Shown here in pieces: positions 42,511 to 54,900 of a stretch of DNA of 64,000 bases. The position numbers were made by a program, and so were the translations under genes. The stretch lies in NCBI GenBank assembly GCA_030386875.1, contig CM059566.1, forward strand, positions 43,126,068 through 43,190,067, written 5' to 3'. The stretch is from Morinoia aosen (taxonomy: Eukaryota > Arthropoda > Malacostraca > Amphipoda > Talitridae). Positions within the stretch are counted from its first letter, which is position 1. Every line of letters starts with the position of its first letter. The notes beneath the pieces were generated by a model. It saw only the letters and a program-made list of their open reading frames with translations, was not told the DNA's origin and ran no database searches.

Positions 42511-45500
42511 AAAGATCTGATGACATGAAACTTAATACAAATTAAACAACCAAGCCAGGGAAAAAGGTTTAAAGACACAATATAATATAGAAGATGAAAG
42601 GATTGCATTCTAACAAATTGCAAAATGACTACTTAAATTATGGGGGTAAATGTATATTCCTTTATGTACAGCTAGCAAGCTCCTTAATTATTGATTGAAT
42701 AAATAAAGAAAGCATTGTCTGCCCAGATCTCTCAAGTCACCACTGTCATTATGGTACAGAACAGAGTTTGGAGCGGTAAACCTGGCATTATCATAACAAG
42801 GCCGCTGCTGCTGCTTAATCAGTAGCAGACAAGAAGAAGAAAAAGAAGGGGGAGGAACAAGGTAAGGGGGTCGGTCGGTCACAAGCGTGAAAAAACACAT
42901 TGCCCGAAAGAGGCCGTCATCAGTGCCGTCAGTGCCCACCTCCTCAACAGCGCCTCATACACCTCGTGTGGTCGTTGTTTCGATGTATATTTCTGCGTCT
43001 CTTTTTGTGACGTTGCTTGAAGCGCAGAATTTTGCATGGAAGATCCATTTGCCCAATGTTTGCCCCTCTAGAATTGCACGTTATGACACAAGCTGTACGT
43101 CAATAACGCGATTCTGTCAATATGATACGTTTTTTTTACTCAAGATATCGGTTTCGGAAAGCGGTGGGTGCACCTGTGTTGATTTTAATATCTGTCTATT
43201 GTTCTAATTAATACCTGGGGACTTTCTCCACAAAGGCTGAACATTTTCCGACTTGTCCAACGCAGTCTTATTCTTAGTGAACTTTTTAAACTTGTTTCAA
43301 GTTTATGCTCAATGAATTAAACCAGATAGTCATGACCTTCAACAATGGGGAAACACTTGTATTTCAGTCAAAATCACTCTTCAACGCCTAAATTTCTTTC
43401 AGATAATTTATTGAGTGGTTCAAGGAGTGCAAAACGCATAATCACTATGACTTCTGCAGCTTTGTCAACGTGCATAACATGTACGATAAATGCCGTCAAA
43501 CCACGCAACCAGCTTGACGGAAGGGCAAATTCTGCTGCACCTGCGGCGGCGCTCTTCATGTCGCAAGCAACGCAGCGGAGCCACGACTGAACAGCGTCTC
43601 ATAACATCTAACTCTCAGCTCGCTCAACATACCTCTGCATAGCGGGAAAACAGTCCACGTTTCTACTGTCGGCTCAGTTGTCAGGAAAGTAAGGCCTGCT
43701 CGAACTCGCAAGAACACTGAGTATCGTTGTATTACGAATGTATGCGAAAAAGTTGGAAGATTGAGTTTTCGAAGTGATATAATAGAAGGGTGATTTTGCA
43801 GTTCCTTCCCTGCAACTGATTAATTATTCATTCTTCTCATTTTCCGCGATATAAAATGTTAATATGATTTTTATGTATAAATGAAATTAAATATTATAAA
43901 GTTGGAATAAAATTACTTCCGTTTTTGTAGACCTGCTGACGCTCTAGGAAAAAATAGATCTTGAATGTCTTAATTTACAATATTTACCATGCCAAGCTGA
44001 GAAAAAAATAAAATTATGTAATTTGTACAGTTAGAATATTTTCAATCATACAACTCACGAGTGAGCTGTGATCAATTGTGCTTTAGTAATTCAAAGGAAT
44101 AACAAGCAGGGCGATGTCACAACGTGTTCATTGTTAACGAAGTGCCTCTCATTAAAAGAATTTTCTTTCGTTTTCTCGGAAAAAAATTTTATTTGGCTGC
44201 CTTTCACAAGAGGCGCTGATTTAGGTAAATAAGATGCCATGAAATGCAACTTGGCAGTGCTCATTGTATCTGCTTCTGCTCTCTTATCGACCTACCTCCG
44301 TTGATCAGCGAACATGCAATCTCTGAGACAAAAAATGCAGCCATATGTTAGGTAATAGAATGTGAAATAGTTACGAAAATAATTGGCTACCATTTCGAAA
44401 AACCTGACCTACAAATTGCTGATTTCGTAATGAATAACTTGGCTGATATGTGAGCGGTGCAAGACTTCTCTTTAAGTTTGGTAAAGAGTGGCAACAAAAA
44501 AGATTTTTTTTCAAGCATCTGTTAGCTACCAAATAAAACAGTTGGTTTCCAAGCTCCTCAGGGTAGGGTTTAAGGTCTACTTAGTTTTCGAAATACTGTA
44601 GTTATCGAATGAAATTTCCAACTACGGGCCTCATAACGGGCGCTTGAAAGAAAAAACCACCTCGACAATATTATAAAAGTAGTTTATTTTATCAGAAATA
44701 ATTATCTGACATAAAAACTCATCCCAAAATATGATTACACATCTCTGATGGAAGAACAGGCACCTTTTACGAACCTGATGATTATCTGAGAACCACGAGA
44801 GCAAGCATGATGATGAAAATAGTCGTGTCTGACAGGAGCTACGAGGTTTTGCATTATAGTGCTCGAAAATTTTTCGGCGTATACGGCAGTACAATTAATT
44901 CAGCATTCAGCTTCTGTCGCATTTTAAACTTTTCTGTGAAGCATGAATTACGACGGGGTGGAGCAAAATGAATATCCGCCATTTTATAACTCGTAGACTT
45001 TACCTTCACTACATGTAACTTTTTCTAGTCTTGCACCAGAGTCTCTCTGTAGTTCATTTAATGTATTATTTGAATAGGCTACCCTTATTTATGCTCTGAA
45101 ACTTTTTAAAATAAATGATTTTAGCATTACAAGAAGATTAACATTGAGAATGTATCTAAAAATTCTTTTTGTGCTGAACAATTTTTTTAGTTAAGTTAAC
45201 TTTGTAAAAAAAGAGGGACACTGATAATTGAAGATTAGATTGAGCTCTTTTTATCTCAACAATGGAAGTATCATTCAGCTAAGGCCACAAGCATCGCAGT
45301 GAGTAGCAATTTTCAATTTGCTGTCAATATCAATTATTGTAATGTTTTTATCTGTCTAAGATTGTTACTGTTTAACAATTTCGCTAATTTATTCCACGAA
45401 TTTTACTGATTTGAGCTCATGTATCAAAAACAATCATTTAGGATTATTTTCATCTAAATTATTCACTGATGGCTTGATTATTCATAACTCGATTTCCTTT

Positions 45501-46379
45501 TTTGAAATCTTCAAAGTTCAGAATAGTAATCACTACTGCGAAACTCTGTCGTAACTTCGAGGATCGGACTCAAGAAGTAGAAGTTGAATGCTCAAAGTTG
45601 CAGATTTGATGTCAATTTACATGGAGTTGAAAGTATTGGAAGACGAAATCCTGATATCAAAATCAGTGATTCAAAACACTGATGTTAGAGAGATGAGGTA
45701 TGTACCTGTGTAATCGCCCTTCTGCAACCCAAAAGAGAGAAAGAAAAGAAGAAAGAAAGAAAAACAGTTTATTTCCAATATAGATGGGACAGAAGTACCT
45801 TCATTGGTTTTTAAAATATCTTAAAGCTAATACACTTAGATGATACACACACATGAGTATTGTAATACCCATCGCACTAGTCAAAAAGAAATGATTGAGG
45901 ATAAGGTACTCCTAATCTGGCTTGATCTACATCTGATGATACATGTAATTATAATTATAAGAGACAACACAATTTCATGGACGATGCATTTTCATTGTGG
46001 GGTGGAAACACTTTTGACAGTTTACATGTACATGACATAAAACTTTGAAATTCGTGACGCCAGGAAGTAATATTAGAAATTGCTTGTTTCAGCAGATGTT
46101 GAAAAATGTTATTTCAAGAAAGCATGAAAAAAATCAATATAAGCATGAGGACCACGGAAATTACAAGTTTTTTATTTCTAATTAGAAATTTTTAACATAG
46201 CGGTCACTAGTTGATAAGCATTTTATTGAAATATAAATGGATGATCACACAACGAATTTATAGTTTTTTTTACATTGATGCTTTACAATAATAAAGAGAT
46301 GTCGAGTTAGGTATTGTCACAAGTTGAGAGTGAAACAGAAAAAAAGGACCAGTCCCATTAGTTAAAATCCCAGTTGTCA

Positions 46380-46460
46380 GCGTGTTACACACATATGTGC
46401 ATAGGTACATGTAAATATATACACATATACATGCACATACATACCTACGCATATACATAC
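46380..46460. repeat. ACATATAC-type microsatellite
   Basis: Degenerate CACATATAC/ACATACATAC run. It creates a short Cys/Tyr-rich frame on the minus strand that I do not take as a gene. Confidence 0.65.
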
Positions 46461-48473
46461 GCCCAACACGCAACACGCATGAAAGAGCTAAGATCGACCT
46501 ACAGTAATTGTTTGCTCGAACTGTAAAACATCAGTTTAAGCAGAAAACATCGTTTGTCAAATACTCGAGACTGTCATACATATATCGCGATACAGGTAAA
46601 TAACCTACCATCCTAGCTTTGATAAAAAGACATCCCTCATAGGTTTCACGCTTCAGAGCGCACTTGAAAATTTTGCGGGAAAGATACTGACTGCAAAGGC
46701 GTCAAATATGTACTTCGATTTTATGCCTGCACTCTGATTTTAGTAAACATCTGTGCATGAGTTTTTCCGTCATGAATTTATCACTCAATCTGAGCTTCGA
46801 AGTCGTTGCCTATTGTATAACTTCTGGAATCAATTGTAGAAATCCCGGCACCTCTGCGGTTAGGGTAATCAGGGTAATCAGCCCAAATAGATTTCTGTAC
46901 CCTTAATAAATGTAAATGATTTATCTCTTTTAATATAAAATTGTTGTTCCAATGATTGTAGGGCTTGTGTTATCGCTTTGCAATACCTTTCTACTCCGGA
47001 GGCAAATGCATGCTGTGTTAAAATTAATCGGACGAAACTGAAAAATCGCACGTCAGAAATTGCAGTTACAGATACCCACCTTACAATAAGTACTCTTGTA
47101 CAGGAAGGCAATTAATTAGCTCAAAAATAATGTCCGTACTGATACCTTATTCCAGAACCTCTTCATTGCAATCAAATTCGTGGAATCTATCTACCTCAAG
47201 TTCTTTTCTAAAAATCGTTAACGGTTTACTGAATCGTGATTTCAGAAAATCGTAATTTCAGAAGTATAAAGTTCCACACACTCGTATTTGCTGATAACTT
47301 TTGAGCTTTAACGCAAGATCAAAATAAAATAACTTTTGGAACCAAGACTACACAACATTCAGGAAGCTTACTTGAGAACTGTTAGTAAAAGGGTAGAGCT
47401 CGAAGTGGTCAAAATGTACTAACGCAGCTCCAATAACTGAGAGGAATATTGAGGATGGCATCGTTACCTGTAACACGTGGTACATCAAGCTAACAATATG
47501 TAATGTCAGAGATCACCACGCGATATGAAGAATACATCAAATTAAATGGTAAAGATGTCAGCGATATAGAAATGGTGCGAGTGGCGATAAAAATGATAAT
47601 ATTGATTTGTAGTGTCATTTATGGTTTTAGCAATTCGTCATTCCTGTCGAGAACCTCTTTTCATGCAGTATTCGCTTGAATATAGCACAGGTAATGAGAC
47701 AAATGCTTCACGATTTGCCGGAAATTGGCGAGCTAGAGACGTTGTATTTAGTGCTTATTTATATTTAGCCTTTCAGACTCTATCTGCGTTTTTATAATCC
47801 TATACCACGCTTTTAAAGACACACTAGCTTCTTGGTATGAAAAATACTTGGTGTTTTTTAAAAGGATTACAATCGTTCTGTATTACACATCTAAAGTAAC
47901 TCAAGCAAAACTAACTTTGCTGGTTTTCCTATCACTCTGTTCTTTGTTAATTTTTTTAGAATGTATATTTGATTTTGGATAGAAAAACTGAGATGCGCAG
48001 AGTCTGCGAGCTATGAACCACAAAGTTGTAAAATTACTGTCTACGTGTTTGTGTGTATGAAGATAAGTATTGTACCATCTTTGCGTTCATGCAACAACTT
48101 TATGCATGCATAGTTATTACATTCACCTTATATTACACGTCTGAAAATTTGGCCAGAAAATGACAATCAGCTTCAATCTTTTAAAACTAGAATCGAAGAA
48201 CGGCATCAGCTCTCGAATTAGCAAAGTAAACGGAGTAGCGGGTCGGAAAAAACGCACGGACTTACGCAGTGTGACGTCTTAATGGCCGTGCACCAGGAAA
48301 GACGATGATCAGAAGCAGGCAGCGAGGTCTGCGGGCCAAAAAGTAGGGGCGTTACGATGTTCAAGATGAGTAGGGCGACGCGAGAGGGGCGTACCTGCTA
48401 CAGGATGAGTACATGAGGGTAGACCGTTAGACTCCTGCTCACCTCTACGCTCCAAGGACTGTTTGGCCGATGG

Positions 48474-48640
48474 GCGACCTGCATGCGTCATTAGTTTTTC
48501 TGAGCCCACTCGTGATGCCCAGCCAAAACAAATCATTCTGGTACCTTGAGTTCGTAATAGTGCGACCTGCATGCGTCATTAGTTTTTAATCCACTCGTGA
48601 TGCTAGCCAAAACAAATCATTCTTGTTCCAAAAACAAATC
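48474..48640. repeat. ~90-bp tandem duplication
   Basis: GCGACCTGCATGCGTCATTA to AAAACAAATCATTCT occurs twice (near 48474 and 48563), with small gaps in the second copy. The final AAAACAAATCATTC word is then repeated once more. Confidence 0.75.
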
Positions 48641-48670
48641 ATTCATGTTCCATTCTTGTTCTTGTGCTCG

Positions 48671-48888
48671 TCGTGGCCGTGAGACTAGCGAACTTGCCTC
48701 CGTCCAGGCAGACCCTGGTTCGAGTCCCGGCGCTGGTGGCGATTCTCTCTGTTGGGTATAGGGGAAAAATTCCAAGCACAATATCCCACTCTACCCAGGT
48801 GTCTGAAATGGGTACCGGTCTTGACCGGGGGAAAGCGTAATGACGTCCTGGCGTTAGTTATAAGGCATTTGAAAATCCAAAAAAAATA
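48671..48888 (+). mobile_element. tRNA-derived SINE
   Basis: A tRNA-like head with a B box, GGTTCGAGTCCC (48717-48728), and a weak A box. The body carries TCCCACTCTACCCAGGTGTC and TGAAATGGGTACCGG, and it ends in an A-rich tail. The body motif is shared with the element at 63.1 kb, so this is a family, not a tRNA gene. Confidence 0.72.
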
Positions 48889-49412
48889 GCCTTATCGGAT
48901 AAGTCAGTTTAAAGAACACTTGTATTATCATTGCAGCCCGAAATGTGGTTTAGAATTCAGTAGACGCATATACTTGTGGGTATCTTGAGGTACTCCGAGA
49001 TACTGAAGTGAGAATTATAGCGTCCTTATTAAACGTTAAAACACTAAATGCTTGACTATCGCAAAATTCAATTCATGTAAATATATTTGTAATTCAGGCA
49101 ATTAAATTTTAGTCGTTTATTACATAATGTTTCTTTACATTTATTTCTAAGAAATATTGCTCAATGAGAAGTTTAATACAAAAAATATTCAGTCACATGA
49201 CTATTTACTCCATATGAATGTAATTGAACATTGCTTGGATGAAGGAACTCAATAATAGTAAAGGCTTATTTACAATTTCTGATTACATAGGGTTTGGCAT
49301 TTTCACATACTTTGAGTTTTCTTCTCTGGAAATTACTGGAAAATAAACAGTAGACATGCCTTAGGCAAAGTCGTTCTCTCCGACGTCCAAACTTCGTGAC
49401 GAAGGCCATGTC

Positions 49413-49448
49413 TATAAGTAGGACCGAACAGCGGCATTGAGACTCAGT
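49413..49448 (+). promoter_or_regulatory. core promoter of the plus-strand cuticle gene
   Basis: TATAAGTA at 49413-49420 and the arthropod initiator TCAGT at 49444-49448, with A+1 at 49446, 33 bases after the start of the TATA box. The 5' leader to the ATG is only about 29 bases. Confidence 0.75.
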
Positions 49449-49474
49449 TTAGCGTCGACCTTTGCGTAAGCAGC

Positions 49475-49486
49475 ATGAGATCTCTG
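49475..49486 (+). CDS. plus-strand cuticle gene, coding exon 1 (MRSL)
   Basis: Four codons, then donor CTG|GTAGGT, phase 0. Arthropod cuticle genes commonly break the signal peptide after a few codons. Confidence 0.85.
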
Positions 49487-51528
49487 GTAGGTACCGCTAT
49501 GTTTTCTGTTTTTCTGCTTCTTTTTGTTGAGAGTAACCACACGAAAACCGTCATGCGTGGAAAATAGTTGGTTTGAAGTCTGTACGCAAATGAAGCGTTC
49601 TAGGAGATCATAATGTGTAATGTAAATACTTTACTGCTGTCACGTACAAAACATTCCATTGGAACAGCATAAATAATGCTTGGTTTTCGTATATTATTTA
49701 TTTTACTTTTAACTCCTCGAGTAAATTGAGTAGCTATATGTTTTACAAATATTAAAGTAATTTTAACTAAAATTAAAGCTATTTATCATTTGGACAATTA
49801 ATTTTTTTTAATTAAATCTAACATATAAAGAGTTAAAGTGGAGTTTGATCACGAATAATTTTAATTCCTCCACAAGTATTACCTAAGCTTTATGCTGATT
49901 TTTTTAGAAAATTCAATTTTCATAGTCCTTTTTTAATTTTATTTTCAATGATTTGATTATACGATAACGTTGGTAAAATTGGCCAATGGTGCGCGATCAC
50001 AAGAATATTATTTCACAGGTATGATGGTTACCTGAAGACCAATCATCTATGAATGATACTTTCGATAAAAATCAAATAAGCAAATGTTATTCGTAAATAA
50101 TGCCCCAAGCAACTGGCAAATTGAATGATTGTTTTCAATAAAATTTTACTCTGTACCATATTTTGCACGCAATTTCTTTGAAAAAATCATTTTCGTAAAA
50201 TATTAATGAGTGTATTAAAACTGTATTGAGCTTATTGTTTCTCAAGTAAATAACATTAAAAGTAGTTAGCGGATGAGCACAAGTTAAGTCACCAGATACA
50301 ATTCGAGTGAACAGGGTGGGCCAAAAACTTATGAAAAACTTAGTACCGGGTGGGCCAAACTGTAGGAGACACAAATTTGCACGAAATTGGAGGAAAACTG
50401 TGAGTTTTTAATTTTTAGTTGTGATGCGCATGTTTTTTCCACGGTCATGAGCCATGAAAGTGATGACATTGCTGAGAGCTGTCACAGATTAACTAACTTT
50501 CCTTATGGTAGCTTTCCGTGGCTTTCTCGACCGCCGGATTTGACTCTCCCAGTTCTTTTGTTTCAGGAAATTGAAAGGGTAAATCCTTTGAAAATATTCT
50601 AAAAACTAAATCAGAACGTAATTGACATCAGCAACATTTCATCGGATATTTTGAGAAGTGTGATCAAAAAAGTTGTGATGAGTTCGCTTATGACTTGCAT
50701 GATAATAATACTGTAGATGACATTTGAAGAAAATAGCTTCCAATCAGGAACTTCTCGATATCCTTTAATTTGCAGTTTACTAAATCTTTGTACCTCCTGT
50801 AGTTTTTGTGAAAAAAAGGTTAAGTGACTTTTGGCCCACTCTTCATATCTTACTCTTCAAAAAAAGAACATATTTTCAGACTAAACCCTAAGCTGAAATA
50901 CAACGCTTTTCAACTTTCTCCTTCGTGTTTGCAGGCGGTTATCCTGGCGATAGTTGGCATGGCGAGTGCCCAGTACGAGGCAGGCCATGTCAAGATCCTT
51001 CAGGACCAGCGCTACCAGGAGGGTGGGGCCTTCGGGAACTACCGAGACCAGGAAGATGGTATCAAGTACCAGGAGGAGACTGACCAGCAGGGTATCAGAC
51101 GAGGCTTCTGGGAGTACCCTGACGAAACCGGACGGATCCTCCGAATTGAGTTCGAGGCAGGCAGTGGAATTGGCTTCAGAATAACTAACTCGAACTACCT
51201 TTCATCGTCTCTAACTGACAACAGCATTGCACCACCGCGTCCTGCTGCCCCTGTCCAGCAAGTACCTCAACCTCAACCGCCTGCTGTCCAGAGGGCACCA
51301 CTGTCCCTTCCTCCTCCTGTCCATAGGACACCACAGCCCCTTCCTCCTCCCGTCCAAAGGGCGCCACAACCCATTCCACCTCCCATCCAACACGCTCCAC
51401 TTCCTGTGGTTCGTAGCTTCCCTACCACGACCACACCTAGAGGACCCATCAACATTTTCGACTATCCTGCCAACTTGGACTTTTCGCGACATGCCAATGG
51501 ACATAGCTTCAAATTTTCGGCTGCGTAA
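49475..51528 (+). CDS. cuticle protein, divergent R&R type, 2 coding exons
   Basis: Structural protein of the exoskeleton, secreted by epidermis. Exon 1 is four codons (49475-49486, ATGAGATCTCTG|GTAGGT). Exon 2 runs 50935-51528 after TTTGCAG. The protein has 201 residues. Signal peptide MRSLAVILAIVGMASA ends before Gln17. Residues about 35-85 form a divergent chitin-binding region: GGAFGNY, EDGIKYQEET, then GFWEYPDETG and EFEAGSGIGF, in place of the consensus aromatic triad and ADENGF. A proline-rich part follows with three 11-residue repeats (VHRTPQPLPPP type). The tail IFDYPANLDFSRHANGHSF is shared with the minus-strand gene at 58.6 kb. Starting at the 50824 ATG would read through the intron and lose the signal peptide, so I rejected that start. 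Binding to chitin is inferred from the family. Confidence 0.9.
50314..50841 (+). mobile_element. mariner/Tc1-type DNA transposon remnant in the cuticle intron
   Basis: About 530 bp with imperfect terminal inverted repeats: GGTGGGCCAAAA at the left and TTTTGGCCCAC at the right, and an inner inverted pair CAAACTGTAGGAG/CTCCTGTAGTTTT. Within it the frame FPWLSRPPDLTLPVLLFQ, a stop, then ISNISSDILRSVIKKVV resembles the C-terminal end of such transposases (W-P-x-R-S-P-D-L-x-P pattern and the later I-S-x-D-I-L-x-x-V helix). The DDE core is otherwise missing; it is a deletion derivative and dead. Confidence 0.65.
50935..51528 (+). CDS. plus-strand cuticle gene, coding exon 2
   Basis: Acceptor CTTCGTGTTTGCAG|GCG, continuing the signal peptide AVILAIVGMASA. 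It carries the rest of the protein to TAA at 51526-51528. Confidence 0.92.
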   Translation, partial: AVILAIVGMASAQYEAGHVKILQDQRYQEGGAFGNYRDQEDGIKYQEETDQQGIRRGFWEYPDETGRILRIEFEAGSGIGFRITNSNYLSSSLTDNSIAPPRPAAPVQQVPQPQPPAVQRAPLSLPPPVHRTPQPLPPPVQRAPQPIPPPIQHAPLPVVRSFPTTTTPRGPINIFDYPANLDFSRHANGHSFKFSAA

Positions 51529-51971
51529 AAAATACGTATAATGAGGTTCTTCTGAGTTTCTAGTCCTTTCAAAAATTTCTTTTACCTCCGTGTAGAATTG
51601 TGTTGCTCTAAAGTATTCTATTATTCGACTTGACCTCCACCTTGCTTCGCTCATGGATCTGGGACTAAAAAACAGCTGTAAAATGTTCGCTCGTCATGAG
51701 ATCATTTGTTTCAAGAATGTGTTTTTTGTTCGTTCGAAGAGCGAGCTTCTAACGCAAGTCTGGTGACTTCCTACAATTCATCGCCGTTACGCTCAACCTT
51801 GGAGCTTCAACTTCCTATGCCTTCGTCTACCTTTGACAGCCACTCCTCTAGACGGAGGTTTGTACTCCTCTCTTCCATCTAAAGAATCTTTAAATCATTA
51901 ATATATTTCTCTTTAAATTGCGATTCTTCCCCAGCCCCACCTTGTATATATCTGGCCACGTAAAAGTTAGA

Positions 51972-51977
51972 AATAAA
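51972..51977 (+). terminator. poly(A) signal of the plus-strand cuticle gene
   Basis: AATAAA 444 bases after the stop; no earlier one was seen. Confidence 0.6.
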
Positions 51978-54900
51978 GATTGTATACTACACGTGCCTGA
52001 GGACGCTGTTAATTTTGCATTCGTGTAAATTTTCTTATCATTTACGCTGCTTGAAAAGCTTCTGCGATTTTTCTATCAGAAGAGTTTTCCTGTTACGGCG
52101 CTGTACCCAAAAGTCAATTCGCTCACGAAACTTTTGCCTGAACAGTTTCTTGCCAGCATGCCAGCAGAACGATGTTAAACTTGCCTTTGTGAAAATGGGA
52201 TTTGCCTGCGCATTTGTAGAATTTTCAAATAATTGATGTCGTATATGCAATACATTCAGAATAGATGTATTAAAAATTCATTGCAGAAGTAATTTTAAAG
52301 TGCTTTATGTATTTGTTTGCGTAACTCGACCACTCATATTTTGATATCAATCGAACGAAGTCTAAAAATTATGAAAATTCAAAAATCAGGCTTAAAGATA
52401 TTGGGTTCTTGCCACGCACAATTCCCACTGCACTACCCTGGACAGAAATAGTGTGAGTTTTTCCGAGACGTGAAAATAGCGCATTGTTTCTTTCTTTTTA
52501 AATATAAAAATAGTGTTAAAATATATCATAAAAACTTGATTTTCTGTATTATTTCACCTTAAAACTTATCTTAAGATGATACATTTCATGTTCAGAGGCC
52601 CTGAGCTCCTATGGCATTATTTGAACGAGGAAATTTATAGTTACAAAATTGTATGATACGATAAAATACCCTTATATTTAGGTTCTTATATGAGCAGGGT
52701 AAACTCACTAGAGGAACCTGATATATAATTAAAGGCTTCGAAGTTCTCGCGCTCTCAAGGCCATGCTGATTATGCACGTCCGTTACCCGCCGCTTGTGAC
52801 CTTGGCACATAATTTTAGGGAAGTTTCTCGGCAAGTAAACGGTCTCAAGAACATGCACTATTGATGCGCTTGTCCGTTAGTACATCACATCCAAAAGATC
52901 AATTGAGCTGAATTCTTACGCAAGAAACGGCACGCTAAGTATATCAGTCATTTCAATTGACTAGGAGCGTGTAGCATCTAAAAGTAAAAGAACGATTTCG
53001 CTTTCATATTTGTTTTTAGATTAAAAGTGTAGAAAATGGTAAGTTAAGGTAGTATGTTAAACACTGATAGCTACGACATATTTTGCACAATCTTGAGCTT
53101 GCGCTGGTAATGCAAACAACAGCTTTGAGAAACCTTCTCCAGTTATGGCAAACAATCGCAGTTTCCGCTTCATATTCTCTCCTCATTGTAAACGAAAAAG
53201 ACTTCTTATTCTAAATGTACATTATAAAATGTGCTTCAGCTCAACTAACGCAAAGAAACAGGACTTCATATATTTCTGTAATGCACGTCTATTACCCATT
53301 TTATTTCAAATGAATCTATCGTGAGAGCCATTTTGGCTCTCTTGAATTTGAAAGTTGCAGACGATTTATTTGGACTTGGAGCGTCCCAAGGTGTTGGGGC
53401 TTCCGCAAGTCATGCGCTCACGAGTGGGCAAACAGGCAGAAGGCGGAGACTTTGTCCATGGCAAAATGTAATCTTTTTTCCATTACAACGTGACAGCTGT
53501 GATTTAATTGCTACAGGCTTGTCCTCTTTTCACCGTAGAGCTCGTTATGTTTGAACATCTTAAGTAAATATCGTTCAAGTGAATTTACATGATCTTTATT
53601 CGTCTTATATAGAAGTCAGTGCTGACTTTCTCGAAAATTGGGAGAATTGTATTATTTTATGACGTCTGGGATTTTCATACTTCTCACTTCGCAAAATGAT
53701 CGACTGAGCCTAAAAGAAGTTCAATTAAGATGAAGAGTGCGAAAAATTGGAGCTGTAAAATGCTAAAAAGGTAACTACCAGTCCACTGCATCGAAATACC
53801 AATATGCTATTCGGGACATGTTCTCAATGAAACATTTCGATGCTATGGGCAAATAGGTAAACTGCTCTCTGATGGTTTTAGAGGTCTCAATATGAGTATT
53901 GCCACCAGCAAAAACTCAATATTTATCCTTATTCGGCTGCAAAGTATGCAAGTAATGTGCACTATTCAGCACTAAAATACCTACCCAATGTTGCAATATT
54001 GATCTGCCCTTGCTATAAAACTCACGAGCTTACAAGTGGACGATGGCATTGAAGCAACCCGGCCGGCATTTGCCTGCTTGGTTGAATGTTATCTGAACTT
54101 TTTTGTCTCTTGAATTCATTATAAAATTGTCTCACAAAAGCACAAGTTTGCCTTGAGACGCGCCTTCAGTCCCTGGGCATGATCTATGTGTTATAAACAC
54201 CAGAGCTCCAAAGAGCATCGCTGTCTTTTTCTGTCTGAACTGGCGCCGATGCGTTCGTAATCCCGCACTCTACAGCACGAAACCAACTGCTTGATTTAAA
54301 TGAAGCTCCTGAGAATTTTATCTCATTCGATATGTGGATGAAGTCTGAAGTTTTAGCGGCATTATTTTATGGACTTTAGAACTAATATCTTAAATTTCGT
54401 GGATAGTACGTCGTTTTATTGTAAAATATTAAAATATGTTTTTTCTGTGCTTTTGGTTGAATTGTTTGTTTAGTTTCAGCATCGAGGATATGTAAAAATA
54501 TGAATCACAAAATTTGTTTGTCAGAATAAAAGTCGGAAAACTGATACATTATTATAACCATTTTCGTCAATGACAAGCGCAAAGTCACGAATGTTTGTCA
54601 TCGAAATTACTAGGATACGAAGGCATACTTTTATGTAATTAAAAATATCGATTTCAGGAAACCGTATCTAGAGCTTTCCCATAGTTGTGTTGTTGGGAAC
54701 ATTTCGTCCTTTTGTACTGAAGTAATTTTATTTGATTGCTCAAACACTTCCTGCTTACAAAGAACAGATGGCGGTCAAGCTGCAGAACTGAGAAAATCCT
54801 CGTTTGAAAAAATTTACCCCTCTAGTATTATATCTACTCTCGTAATTATAAGTTGAAAAATCCTCTGACGTGTATAGATTCAGTTGAAAAATTATCGTAA

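Larger units (their letters stand above)
42045..49412. other. intergenic, no secure gene
   Basis: AT-rich, with three 17-bp repeats (42458-42510), a CA/TA microsatellite (46380-46460), a 90-bp tandem duplication (48474-48640) and a SINE (48671-48888). GC-richer spots near 42.9 and 43.5 kb hold no exon I can support. Confidence 0.5.

Noticed and set aside
46270-46476. 68-codon Cys/Tyr-rich minus frame
   Set aside because: Generated by the CA/TA microsatellite.
48671-48740. Possible tRNA gene with a perfect B box
   Set aside because: No foldable acceptor and anticodon arms were seen, and the following body is shared with a second SINE copy.
51185-51654. Antisense frames of 147 and 71 codons over the plus-strand cuticle gene
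   Set aside because: Shadows of the proline-rich coding sequence; no start context or domain.
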